From contig NZ_JQBY01000001.1 of NCBI RefSeq assembly GCF_001437405.1, positions 123,417 through 187,416 on the forward strand: a stretch of 64,000 bases of DNA, read 5' to 3'. The stretch comes from Pediococcus ethanolidurans. GTDB lineage: Bacteria > Bacillota > Bacilli > Lactobacillales > Lactobacillaceae. The notes beneath the pieces are model-generated. The model had not been told where the DNA came from and ran no database searches. It worked only from the letters and a program-made list of their open reading frames with translations. Position numbers and translations under genes: made by a program. Positions 27,343 through 36,285 of the stretch are shown here, one piece after another; the stretch's first letter is position 1; every line of letters starts with the position of its first letter.

Positions 27343-28944
27343 ATGGGGAAGTATCTTAAAGCTAATTGGCAAAAGGTTTCACTTTTAATTTTTCTTATGG
27401 CGGTTACTGAATTTTTCACAGTTTTAGCTTCAGTTTTCAATGCAAATTCACTAAACGCATTGGTCGCTCATAACTTAAAAAACTTTTTCTATCAAATTAT
27501 TTTCTTATTATTGGTGTGGTTGGGTGTCATTCTCTTTACTTATTTAGTTGTTAATTACACTCAAGTTGTTATTCAGGACATCGATATTTCAATTCGCCAT
27601 CATATCACTCAAAAAATCGAAAAATTGTCCTATGAAACGTTTCACAGTAAAAATACGGGTGCCTATGTTTCTTGGTTAAACAACGACATTGCCATTATTA
27701 ACGAGAGTGGTTTACAAAGTCTATTTATCGTAATTGAGGGCGTTTTCGGCGCCATTTTCGCGCTGATCACTTTAACCGCTTATCATTGGAGTTTAACCGT
27801 AACCGCAATCGCCATGGCATTCATTATCATTCTGGCACCTAAAATCATGGATCGCCGGTTACAAAAATCCAACGAAGCCCTAACCAAAGAAAATGAACAG
27901 TTTGTTTCTCAAGTGGAAGATGTTTTATCAGGGTTTAATTTTTTGTATGCCCTCTTCGCACTTCCGATGGTTACCAAACATGTCAGACAAGCCTCTTTAA
28001 ATTTAAAAAAAGCTAACGTTCACCTCACTCGAACACAATCAATCGTTCAAATTATCGGCTTCACCGGCAACGTTTTGTCACAAGTCTTATTGATCGGTTT
28101 AAGTGGCTTCTTGGCGTTACATGGGTTTGTTAAAATTGGAACTTTAATGGCTGTGGGAGCTTTAGCCGGCAATGTTTTTAATAACTTAGGTAACATGAGT
28201 ACCTATTTAGGTAGCATGCGCGGTGTAAAGCCACTGTTCAGTAAATATGATCAACTTTTAACTTCTGACAAATCTCACAAAACAAATTTACCAGTTATTG
28301 AACCAAGTAAAACAGCCATTCAAGCAACAAACATTTCGTTTAAATATCAAGATAAACCGATTATTCAGAATTTTTCCTATACCTTTCTTGCTAAGAAAAA
28401 GTATTTAATTCTGGGGGCCAGTGGAACCGGAAAATCAACGTTGCTAAAATTGGTTGCCGGCTATAATACTCACTACACCGGAATGTTATCTTTGTTTGGC
28501 AAGGATTATCAAGAGCTCTCGCAACAAACAATCTTAAGCAGGATTCTGTATTTGGATCAGCAACCTCGTTTATTAAATACAACGGTTCGCCAAAATTTAC
28601 AGTTGTTAGACCATTTTTCAGAAGATTCTTTGTCACAGGTTTTGTTAGAAACAAACTTAATCTCCTCTTTGAAAGAAGCCGGAAAGTTTTTGGAAACCGA
28701 TGTTGGCGAAGACGGTATTAATCTGTCTGGTGGTCAAAAACAGCGATTGGCGTTAGCTCGCGGTTTGCTACGTCACGCTATTAAAATTATTCTCATGGAC
28801 GAAAGTACTTCATCTGTCGATGCCAAAACAGCGGCTAAAATTGAGGCCGATTTACTTACCAACACGAACTTAACGGTAATTATGGTCAGCCACACACCAC
28901 ACCAAGAAAACATGCATTTATTTGACGACATCATTAAAATGTAA
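27343..28944 (+). CDS. ABC transporter, fused membrane and ATPase domains (exporter type)
   Basis: Half-transporter that should work as a homodimer. Residues 1-300 hold six membrane helices; the ATPase follows with Walker A LGASGTGKST, signature [17 protein letters not shown] and Walker B IILMDEST. The conserved Glu follows the Walker B Asp. AAAGGA precedes both TTG 27340 and ATG 27343; I take the ATG. At 533 aa it is slightly short for an exporter. No neighbour indicates a substrate; a small peptide or drug is possible. Confidence 0.87.
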   Translation: MGKYLKANWQKVSLLIFLMAVTEFFTVLASVFNANSLNALVAHNLKNFFYQIIFLLLVWLGVILFTYLVVNYTQVVIQDIDISIRHHITQKIEKLSYETFHSKNTGAYVSWLNNDIAIINESGLQSLFIVIEGVFGAIFALITLTAYHWSLTVTAIAMAFIIILAPKIMDRRLQKSNEALTKENEQFVSQVEDVLSGFNFLYALFALPMVTKHVRQASLNLKKANVHLTRTQSIVQIIGFTGNVLSQVLLIGLSGFLALHGFVKIGTLMAVGALAGNVFNNLGNMSTYLGSMRGVKPLFSKYDQLLTSDKSHKTNLPVIEPSKTAIQATNISFKYQDKPIIQNFSYTFLAKKKYLILGASGTGKSTLLKLVAGYNTHYTGMLSLFGKDYQELSQQTILSRILYLDQQPRLLNTTVRQNLQLLDHFSEDSLSQVLLETNLISSLKEAGKFLETDVGEDGINLSGGQKQRLALARGLLRHAIKIILMDESTSSVDAKTAAKIEADLLTNTNLTVIMVSHTPHQENMHLFDDIIKM

Positions 28945-28961
28945 AAATTTTTTTGAATTTT

Positions 28962-29005
28962 AAAAAAACTGACCGGTTTCTAAAAATAGAAATCGGTCAG
29001 TTTTG
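28962..29005. terminator. Bidirectional terminator
   Basis: AAAACTGACCG(G)TTTCT pairs with AGAAATCGGTCAGTTTT, flanked by A and U runs. It lies between the convergent ABC and HesB-like genes. Confidence 0.85.
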
Positions 29006-29022
29006 TGTTTTAGATCAAACTT

Positions 29023-29418
29023 TTAACAACTTTTGCCATTCGTAATAATGCCTTTTTCAAAAGCAGCCAAAATATCTTTGCCGTTCGCGATGAGAACATT
29101 ACTGTCCAATAAACCCGTATTATCTTTTAAGGTTATGCGTGAGTTTTTAACATCCAGCGTTAAACCTGTTCGTAAAAATCGGGTGTCATAATCTGAAGTA
29201 TATAATTTAAGGTCAAAATTATTTTCAATACTAAGTGGATATTCTGGATCAAATTTATCCAATGCAACTATTGAAAACTTGGCACCAATGCTGCATGCCC
29301 CACCCTGTAGAGAATACTTGCCACCACCATCATCCGTAACCAACAACAGCGTTTTATCAGCAATATTTTTTCTTTTTAGTAAGGTCATGACAGAATCCGT
29401 AACTTTAATGTTTAGCAT
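29023..29418 (-). CDS. HesB/IscA-like (Fe-S biosynthesis domain) protein
   Basis: 131 aa from ATG 29418, where GGAGGTG is the ribosome site; the open frame upstream to 29469 is ignored. The pattern LNIKVTDSVMTLLK...LLLVTDDGGGKYSLQGGACS resembles the short Fe-S_biosyn-domain proteins of lactobacilli. The CGC motif that binds iron in IscA is absent; only one internal Cys and a C-terminal Cys remain. A real role in Fe-S assembly is therefore doubtful. Confidence 0.7.
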   Translation of the reverse strand: MLNIKVTDSVMTLLKRKNIADKTLLLVTDDGGGKYSLQGGACSIGAKFSIVALDKFDPEYPLSIENNFDLKLYTSDYDTRFLRTGLTLDVKNSRITLKDNTGLLDSNVLIANGKDILAAFEKGIITNGKSC

Positions 29419-29517
29419 AGGTTCACCTCCACTATCTTGTTTCACAAGTTTAACAAACTGAATTGACATTGATAATTAATTTGAATTTTTAGTTGTTATT
29501 CTTGCAAGTCTAATCAA

Positions 29518-30948
29518 TTATAAATTTTTATCCATATTGAAGGTCAGCTTAGATAAACCAGCACCTTGCACAACCAAACTACCAATAAAATCAACCGTTT
29601 GTTTTCGCATTTTTGCAACCAAAACCTTATTCTGATCAGTCAGATACGCTGTCAAGGCTGCTCCAGACAGTTTGTTTGCTTTATTATCGGTGTTTTCTAA
29701 GAAACGGCGTTGTGTTTCACGAAGCGCCGTCAAATAATCACGGTCGCTTTGTACAAATTGTGGATAATGACTTTCAACCATCATTGATAATGTGCGGTAC
29801 ATCCAGTAAGCATCACTAAAATTGAACTTCATTGAAGTTTGCTTGTAACTGTCATCTGTATCGGTTGCATTACTGTAAAATGGTACATAAGGGCTGAATG
29901 ATGGCACCCCAAAGTTCAACCAGTAGATGGCTGCTTGTTCCGCTGGGACATCATTACGAATTTGTAATACATGTGAATTCTGAGTTCGATTCATTGAAAT
30001 TGGACGGTATCGATATTTATCAGCCGTTTCATCTGGTGACAAAGGATCAAATGGAGTCTCGTTATAATGGGATCCCAAAATAAATTCAACATCCTCCACC
30101 GAAATCTTATGACTAGTATGACAGATAAATGGTAATTCACCAGATTCTGGATCCTGTTCAATTTCCGGATTCAGATACTTCTGCGCATACCAAACTCGTG
30201 GCGTGTTGTAATGACGATCTTTTTCGTTAAAAGTACCAAAAATATGACGGAAATTCCACCCTGTCGCATCCACATTTAAGTGATGTTTTTCAACAAATTC
30301 TTGAATTCCTTCAGCCCACATAAAATTGTCAGGATCATCAAAATCTACTTGTTGAATGGCTACTTCATTGGCAGCAACCGCATAGGCATCATCAGGTATG
30401 CGCTGTGCTACCCAGTAATGACCGGTAACAATTTCCATATACCAAACATCATCTTTATCACTAAACAAAATACTGTTGCCAGCATTGGAACCATATTTTG
30501 CGATTAAGTCACCAAGTCGTTTAACGCCTGCCTTAGCTGAATCTACATAAGGTAGTACCATTGTTTCAAGGGAATCCTCACCCAAGCCATCTTTAAGCAG
30601 GGGATCATAGGCTAAAGTACGTTCATTCCCGTACGTACTTTCAGTTGCACTGACTGCGACATTTTTTTCATTAATACCACTCTCATCATTCACACCTTCA
30701 TGTAATTGCGTGGGATCGGCATCCGGTGTGGCTGTGTAACGATAACCATTTTCAGGCAATGGCGCTTCAAATCCATTTAATTGTGATTTCAAAACTTCTT
30801 TGCGTCCCTGAACTGCAGGATGCATATAAAATTTCTTAGGATGAATAGGAAGATAACGATCCTCATTACGAGCGATCATTGTTGACCCATCTAAACTGGC
30901 CTTTTTCCCGACTAAAACTGAGGTACACATGCTGACTACTTTGTTCAC
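29518..30948 (-). CDS. pepD: C69-family dipeptidase (PepD type), copy 1
   Basis: Cytoplasmic Ntn-hydrolase with broad dipeptidase activity. CTSVLVGKKASLDGSTMIARNED is the N-terminal catalytic segment (described from its Cys nucleophile, about residue 8); DVWYMEIVTGHYWVAQRIPDD and SVEDVEFILGSHYNETPFD are further family segments. The GTG at 30948 has GGAG 9 nt before it and matches the MN- start of the second copy, so it is preferred to ATG 30963. At 476 aa it is full length. It resembles the copy at 52689-54107 closely. Structured repeats lie in its upstream region. Confidence 0.9.
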   Translation of the reverse strand: MNKVVSMCTSVLVGKKASLDGSTMIARNEDRYLPIHPKKFYMHPAVQGRKEVLKSQLNGFEAPLPENGYRYTATPDADPTQLHEGVNDESGINEKNVAVSATESTYGNERTLAYDPLLKDGLGEDSLETMVLPYVDSAKAGVKRLGDLIAKYGSNAGNSILFSDKDDVWYMEIVTGHYWVAQRIPDDAYAVAANEVAIQQVDFDDPDNFMWAEGIQEFVEKHHLNVDATGWNFRHIFGTFNEKDRHYNTPRVWYAQKYLNPEIEQDPESGELPFICHTSHKISVEDVEFILGSHYNETPFDPLSPDETADKYRYRPISMNRTQNSHVLQIRNDVPAEQAAIYWLNFGVPSFSPYVPFYSNATDTDDSYKQTSMKFNFSDAYWMYRTLSMMVESHYPQFVQSDRDYLTALRETQRRFLENTDNKANKLSGAALTAYLTDQNKVLVAKMRKQTVDFIGSLVVQGAGLSKLTFNMDKNL

Positions 30949-31100
30949 GTTTATCGTCTCCATTTCTGTACTGATACGCCCATTTTACCAGAAAAATCGG
31001 TTTTTAAAATTAATTGATTCAAAAAAGGCGGAGAATCTTCTCCGTCTTGTGCTTGAATTACTTTTTTGATGAAAATATTGGTTAAAAATTCGTAGCTTTA

Positions 31101-31297
31101 CTGCCTTATAGCCGAAACGTGTTTCAAGGAGCAGCTTCCTGCGGGTGCCAGTTCTTGCGGTGTGGGTTGCCGCCACAAGAATGGTCAACGTATGAAACAT
31201 CACTGATTATTAGCGAATTTGGCTAATAATCTTCTTTAATGTGGAATAGTAGCTACAGAATCCCAGCGATTTCTAAACCGAATCATTGGTACTTCTA
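31101..31297. repeat. Modular structured repeat, unit A (3' side truncated)
   Basis: Begins CTGCCTTATAGCCGAAACGTG, shown as its first 21 bases minus one in other units (CTGCCTTATAGCC shared exactly with unit B). Contains the ~100-nt module M (31145-31250): hairpin GTTCTTGCGG...CCACAAGAAT, the strand CGTATGAAACAT, hairpin GATTATTAGC/GCTAATAATC, and TTAATGTGGAATAGT. The right arm seen in unit B is cut short near 31294. Confidence 0.8.
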
Positions 31298-31540
31298 CTG
31301 CCTTATAGCCGAAACGTGTTAAAAAGGGCAGCTTCTTCCGGTTGCCAGTTCTTGCGGTGTGAACTGCCGCCACAAGAATGGTCAACGTATGAAACATCAC
31401 TTATTATTAGCGAATTTTGCTAATAATCTTCCTTAATGTGGAATAGTAGCTACAGAATCCCAACGATTCAAAGAACGAATCATTGGGATTCTTAGGCTAT
31501 ACTCAGAAGCTAATCGCCCTTTTTAACACTCTTGTCTCTT
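31298..31540. repeat. Modular structured repeat, unit B (complete, with inverted ends)
   Basis: Tandem to unit A. Outer arms GTGTTAAAAAGGGC (31316-31329) and GCCCTTTTTAACAC (31516-31529) pair perfectly, followed by AGCTTCT (31330-31336) with AGAAGCT (31505-31511). Inside are module M (31341-31447) and a hairpin GAATCCCAACGATTC/GAATCATTGGGATTC. The right end overlaps the last codons of the permease gene. The plan resembles the modular BOX elements of streptococci in general terms; I do not recognise the family. Confidence 0.8.
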
Positions 31541-32964
31541 CGCGCAATCATCGGCATAATCAAACCGAGCGCAATCAACACGATTGGCGTCACAATATTC
31601 ATTCCTAATTGCAAAAACCAACTATGTGGGTCTGCCGAGAAACTAATCTTTGGCACCATTCCCAACACACAAACAAACGCCGTAAATATAAAGCACCAGA
31701 AACCAAGCAACCATCCAATCGTCTTATTCTTCACAAAACGATAATCCGAATGAAACTTCGTCATATGCTTACTTAATAACATAAACGCCACAAATACCCA
31801 TAAATAACGCAATGGCATCACAATCGAATTTAAGTTCAACAACCAATTATACAGTTCTTGAATATTCTTAATTCCCAATGCTGGCACCATAATCAAGATA
31901 CCAACCAAAACACCAGTCATCTTATAACCATTGATGAAAACACCGTGTTTATTAAGTTTCATCAATGATTTCGGTACATACTGGTCATTATGACCGGAAA
32001 GCAAAATTCGTAACGGCGCATCAATAGAAACAATCAAAGCCGCAATCTGGCCAATCGAGTTAGTCAGTCCATAAGTAATCATCAAAGTATTCCCAATGTG
32101 ATAATACTGTCCCAAACGCTGAAAGGCACTGTAAGCTCCGTTCATCATTAGATCCTTTGGAATCGCATTACTGTTGAAAATAATCGCCATTCCGATTGAA
32201 CCCACAATGGCACAAATTCCAACTAACACGGCCAAGACAATCATTCCCAGTGGAAATTCACGGGAAGCATTGCGTGTTTTATTAACATAAGGCGCAATTT
32301 TTTCTGATCCACCAACGGCTAACACTAACATTGATAGCGTGGTAAAGTACCCAAAGTTAAAGTTAGGCACGTAAGTTTTCACACTTGTTAAATTAGGTGT
32401 AGCTGCCGTAACATTTGGCAGATGTGGTGCTGCAATTGCCAAGAAAATAAACAAAATTGACATCACAAAGGTTGCTAACCCAGCCAAAGTTGCAATGACA
32501 CCTAACGTGGTAATTCCTTTAGAAGCTACCCACATGAAAAATAGAAATACAATTAAACATAAAATTGAAAAAATAGCTGTTGAAAAATGACTAAAGTAGG
32601 TTCCAGCTCCAGTAAACGCCCAACTAATGGCAATCAAAACATTTTGTGGTTTTTGTGCCAAGTAAGGCACGTGAACTACCCAATACGTCCAAGCAGCAAA
32701 GTAAGCCAAACCTCGGGTTGACGTTTCATCAATCCAAGAACTTACACCACCACCACTTTTCTTGAAGGTAGACCCCAACTGTCCAACCATCAAGGTGTAG
32801 GGGATAAAGTAAATGATCAGAATAATAATCCATGATGTAATCACGGATGCACCCTGCTGTGCGTAATTATTTACGACGTTGTTAAATCCCCAAACAGTGT
32901 TAAACGCGATTAATGCAATCGTGAACCAACGAAATTGCTTCGTACTTACATTCGTGTCTCCCAA
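31510..32964 (-). CDS. APC-superfamily amino-acid permease
   Basis: Twelve-helix cytoplasmic-membrane transporter, about 484 aa. The unwound helix-1 motif lies in TVWGFNNVVNNYAQQG, and the protein resembles the glutamate/GABA-type antiporter branch. TTG 32964 has GGGGAG 9 nt before it and is preferred to TTG 32973, which abuts that site. The C-terminal codons (DKSVKKGD and stop) lie inside the right arm of repeat unit B. It is followed on its strand by the repeats and then pepD, so peptide and amino-acid use may be linked. Confidence 0.87.
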   Translation of the reverse strand: MGDTNVSTKQFRWFTIALIAFNTVWGFNNVVNNYAQQGASVITSWIIILIIYFIPYTLMVGQLGSTFKKSGGGVSSWIDETSTRGLAYFAAWTYWVVHVPYLAQKPQNVLIAISWAFTGAGTYFSHFSTAIFSILCLIVFLFFMWVASKGITTLGVIATLAGLATFVMSILFIFLAIAAPHLPNVTAATPNLTSVKTYVPNFNFGYFTTLSMLVLAVGGSEKIAPYVNKTRNASREFPLGMIVLAVLVGICAIVGSIGMAIIFNSNAIPKDLMMNGAYSAFQRLGQYYHIGNTLMITYGLTNSIGQIAALIVSIDAPLRILLSGHNDQYVPKSLMKLNKHGVFINGYKMTGVLVGILIMVPALGIKNIQELYNWLLNLNSIVMPLRYLWVFVAFMLLSKHMTKFHSDYRFVKNKTIGWLLGFWCFIFTAFVCVLGMVPKISFSADPHSWFLQLGMNIVTPIVLIALGLIMPMIARRDKSVKKGD

Positions 32965-33083
32965 TTTAACCAACTCCCCATTATAATTAGATTTACTTAA
33001 TTATAATCGAGAATTGTAAGCGGTTCATGTGAAGTTAGTGAGTGTTTTCACAAGGTGCTAATTTTGTTCTCATCATTTTATTA

Positions 33084-33857
33084 TTAATCTTCAGATGCCG
33101 ATTCCTTAAGTTGTTTGCGTGTATTATAAAAATTACGATAGGCCATGTAACACGCAATTACGGATCCTAAACTGGTCGCTGACAACAGCATAAAAGTTAC
33201 CATAATTTGGTATTTAATGGCATGAACCGGATCGACACCCGCAAAAATCAAACCAGACATCATGCCTGGTAAACTCACAATGCCCACCGTTTTGGCGGAA
33301 TCAATTGTCGGTGCCATCCCCGTTTTGATACTTTCACGCAAAATACCAATTGATGCATCACGGAGAGAGCCACCCAGGGCCAATCGTTCTAGCACGCTTT
33401 GACGCTGATCGCGAAATTGTGTATTCATACTACGGTAGCTGAGCCCGATCGCTACCATAGAGTTGCTGGCAATCATTCCAGAAATGGGAATTACTTGCGA
33501 AGGAATCAGTTTAATTGCGCCGGATAGAATCAAAACACCCAGCGTTACACCAGTACTGACCAAAATTGCCACAAACGAGATAACTAGTGCATTGGTCATC
33601 CCATTACTGCGTTTTTGCGCATTCCAAGAAGCATTAAAAATAATGATAAGTAACATCGCAAACGTTAAGAAAACATTGTTAACCTTGAAGATATACTTCA
33701 ACAAATAGCCCACAACAAATAGCTGAATAACGGCTCGAATCACGCCGATAATAATTTCACGATCAATGCCTAGTTTTTCACGATATCCGATCCATAAAGC
33801 AATCATAACCAGCAGCATCGCTAGAGTTAGTGACCAATTATTCACATCTAGATTCAT
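33084..33857 (-). CDS. FetB/YbbM-type ABC permease (UPF0014)
   Basis: Membrane partner of the adjacent ATPase. 257 aa with about seven helices and the family segment PISGMIASNSMVAIGLSYRSM, plus LALGGSLRDASIGILRESIKTGM. E. coli FetAB is reported to act in iron export and stress resistance; the substrate here is inferred by family only. Its start overlaps the ATPase stop by 4 nt. Confidence 0.87.
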   Translation of the reverse strand: MNLDVNNWSLTLAMLLVMIALWIGYREKLGIDREIIIGVIRAVIQLFVVGYLLKYIFKVNNVFLTFAMLLIIIFNASWNAQKRSNGMTNALVISFVAILVSTGVTLGVLILSGAIKLIPSQVIPISGMIASNSMVAIGLSYRSMNTQFRDQRQSVLERLALGGSLRDASIGILRESIKTGMAPTIDSAKTVGIVSLPGMMSGLIFAGVDPVHAIKYQIMVTFMLLSATSLGSVIACYMAYRNFYNTRKQLKESASED

Positions 33858-34504
33858 TTTGACTCCTCCAATCTACCTTTAGTAATTGTTAACAACCGAC
33901 TAGCCTGTTTTATTTCGGATTCATCATGTGTAATGGACAAAATGGTGACCTGATGATCCGTGTGAAAATGCTCAATCAAGTTATTCACAATGCGTTTATT
34001 TTCTTCATCTAATCCCACAGTGACCTCGTCTAGCAGTAAAACATCCGGAACATACATAATGTTGCGAATCATGGCCACTCGCTGTTTTTCGCCACCCGAA
34101 AGCTCAGTAATTCGTTTATTTAAATAGGTCTCCGGTAAGCCAACCACCTTTAGTGCTGCTTTTTGTTTGTCAACATCTGGTATAACCTGACGAATTTGAA
34201 AAGGGAAATCTAAGTTGTCGGCCACCGTTCTACCAAATAAAGTCGGTTGTTGAAAACAGTAAGAAACTTTGCGCCGATACTGAATAGGGTCAATTTCCAT
34301 AATGTTTTGTCCCTTGAACAAAATTTCACCTTTAGTTGCCGTTAACAATGAAGCAATTATCCGCAATAACGTACTTTTACCACTTCCTGATGGTCCCGTA
34401 ATTGTAATGTAGTCTTGGGCAGCCACAGATAAAGAAATATTTTGTAAAATTTGATTTTGCGCAACCTGATAGCCAATATCATGAAGTTCTAAAATTGCTT
34501 TCAT
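33854..34504 (-). CDS. FetA/YbbL-type ABC ATPase
   Basis: 216-aa ATP-binding subunit: Walker A TGPSGSGKST, signature ELSGGEKQRVAMIRN, Walker B VLLLDEVTVGLD, H-loop SITHDE. It is transcribed first, overlapping the permease gene by 4 nt, so the two should be translated together. Confidence 0.9.
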   Translation of the reverse strand: MKAILELHDIGYQVAQNQILQNISLSVAAQDYITITGPSGSGKSTLLRIIASLLTATKGEILFKGQNIMEIDPIQYRRKVSYCFQQPTLFGRTVADNLDFPFQIRQVIPDVDKQKAALKVVGLPETYLNKRITELSGGEKQRVAMIRNIMYVPDVLLLDEVTVGLDEENKRIVNNLIEHFHTDHQVTILSITHDESEIKQASRLLTITKGRLEESK

Positions 34505-34674
34505 AATGCCATCTCCACTATTTTTATTTCATCAAACAAGATGAATTGAACTGAATTAAAAATGCTCTTACCCGTATTATACCTTGTAATCGTTTTAAAT
34601 TAGAAAGCATTGTACTTACTTCTCCTACTAAATGTTATAATTTGATAGACAGTACTGGGAGGAGAGCTTAATCA

Positions 34675-35610
34675 ATGAAAACCGTATCAATGATCGTACC
34701 ATGTTTTAATGAACAAGAGTCCGTACCAATTTACTTCAAAGCCATGACCAAAATTTTTCAAAAACCAGAGATGCAAAACTACGCTTTAGAATTATGGTTT
34801 ATTGACGATGGCTCTTCAGATGCAACCTTAAATGAACTAAAACAACTAAACAAACAGTATCCAGATGTTGCCCATTACGTTTCATTTTCACGTAATTTTG
34901 GTAAAGAATCTGCCATCTATGCCGGTTTACAGGCCGCCACTGGTGAAATTGTCGGCTTGATGGATGTTGATCTTCAGGATCCACCGGAACTATTGCCTCA
35001 AATGTTAAAAGAGCTTAGCACCGGCGAATATGAAACTATTGGTACACGGCGTGCTGGTCGTGAAGGTGAACCTGTCTTCCGTTCATGGCTATCCAACATG
35101 TTTTATAAATTCATCAACAAAATTTCTAAAGTTGAAATTATTCCCAATGCGCGGGACTACCGCGTTATGACTCGAAAAGTGGTTAACACTGTCCTTAGCA
35201 TGCCAGAGGTTAATCGCTTTTCTAAAGGTATTTTTAGTTGGGTAGGATTTAAAACAAAGTACTTGGACTTCGAAAATCGCGAACGGGTTGCTGGTCAGAC
35301 ATCCTGGTCACTATGGCAACTATTTGAATACTCTTTGGAAGCTATTATTGACTTTTCAGCAGCTCCCTTAGCAATTGCCAGTTTTGTGGGAATATTTGCC
35401 TGTGTTATCTCAGTGTTGGCAATCATTTTCATCATTTTTAGAACCATCTTTTTTGGCGATCCAACTACAGGTTGGCCATCTTTGGCAGCCATGATCCTCT
35501 TTATTGGTGGCATTCAGCTCTTCTGCTTAGGTATCCTTGGTAACTATATCGGGCGTATTTACTCAGAAAGCAAGCACCGTCCGATTTATGTTATTAATGA
35601 AAAAAAATAG
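34675..35610 (+). CDS. Family 2 glycosyltransferase, polyprenyl-phosphate type (GtrB/YkcC-like)
   Basis: Transfers a sugar from a nucleotide donor to undecaprenyl phosphate on the inner membrane face. 311 aa: GT-A domain with IVPCFNEQESV, FIDDGSSDAT and LMDVDLQDPPE, then two C-terminal membrane helices (FVGIFACVISVLAIIFIIF and MILFIGGIQLFCLGILGNY). GGGAGGAG precedes the ATG. No glycan cluster surrounds it, so the target (teichoic acid or surface glycan decoration) is unknown. Confidence 0.9.
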   Translation: MKTVSMIVPCFNEQESVPIYFKAMTKIFQKPEMQNYALELWFIDDGSSDATLNELKQLNKQYPDVAHYVSFSRNFGKESAIYAGLQAATGEIVGLMDVDLQDPPELLPQMLKELSTGEYETIGTRRAGREGEPVFRSWLSNMFYKFINKISKVEIIPNARDYRVMTRKVVNTVLSMPEVNRFSKGIFSWVGFKTKYLDFENRERVAGQTSWSLWQLFEYSLEAIIDFSAAPLAIASFVGIFACVISVLAIIFIIFRTIFFGDPTTGWPSLAAMILFIGGIQLFCLGILGNYIGRIYSESKHRPIYVINEKK

Positions 35611-35613
35611 GCA

Positions 35614-35657
35614 CAAAAAATAAGGTTAAAGGATTTATTTCCTTCAGCCTTATTTTT
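35614..35657. terminator. Bidirectional terminator
   Basis: AAAAATAAGG...AAAGGA pairs with TCCTT...CCTTATTTTT between the convergent glycosyltransferase and MerR-like genes. Confidence 0.8.
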
Positions 35658-35666
35658 ATATGTTAC

Positions 35667-36203
35667 TTAGTCTTCATCTGATCCAAAATGTCGTTGCCAC
35701 CATGATTTTTTCTTAGGTGGTTCTTGTAATAGTTGTTCATTCTTTTTAGTCATTTCAGTTAATTCAGTTACTTGGGCTTGTAACTGCACATTTTCTTCAT
35801 GATATTGTTGGTTCTGTTTAACTAACTGTGCCAACATTTCTTTAATTTCAGATAAATCTTTATTTTGTGCCTGCAGCATTTTAGTATCAATAACTGCCGG
35901 TGTCTTTTCGTTTTTGGCTTCTTTAGCTTTATCAGCAGCTTCTTTATCTGTGATTCCCAAAGTAACATCCACAGCTTGTTTCAAGGTGTGTCGATCTCCA
36001 AGTAAATCATTCATCTGTTGCAAAAGCTTCATATCAGCATCTGCATAAATTCGACGACCTCGACCATCATGCTGGAATTTATGACCCATTCGTTCCATTT
36101 CTTTAGCCCAGTTACCCAACGTAGCTAAACTACCAATTCGTTCAATTTTATTAACAACTTCTGACCCAGTTATGTATTCATCTGCTTTAATATCTTTTGC
36201 CAT
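35667..36203 (-). CDS. MerR-like HTH protein with C-terminal coiled coil
   Basis: 178 aa from ATG 36203 (GAGGTGG just upstream; a GTG at 36212 lies inside that site). Residues 1-70 form a MerR/RacA-like winged helix (YITGSEVVNKIERIGSLATL, GRGRRIYADADMKLLQQ). Residues 105-160 are a Gln/Glu-rich coiled coil (LAQLVKQNQQYHEENVQLQAQ), and the end is basic (PKKKSWWQRHFG). The architecture recalls RacA-type chromosome-anchoring proteins or plasmid/phage MerR-like proteins; function not assigned. Confidence 0.75.
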   Translation of the reverse strand: MAKDIKADEYITGSEVVNKIERIGSLATLGNWAKEMERMGHKFQHDGRGRRIYADADMKLLQQMNDLLGDRHTLKQAVDVTLGITDKEAADKAKEAKNEKTPAVIDTKMLQAQNKDLSEIKEMLAQLVKQNQQYHEENVQLQAQVTELTEMTKKNEQLLQEPPKKKSWWQRHFGSDED

Positions 36204-36285
36204 ATTTTCCACCTCGCTTTTAACTTAATTGTACTACAATCGCTTCTAAATTTGAAGTTAAAATTAAGTTAATAAATCCCTATTT

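Noticed and set aside
30985..31203. 72-aa minus-strand ORF over repeat unit A
   Set aside because: Runs through the structured repeat; a frame open by chance.
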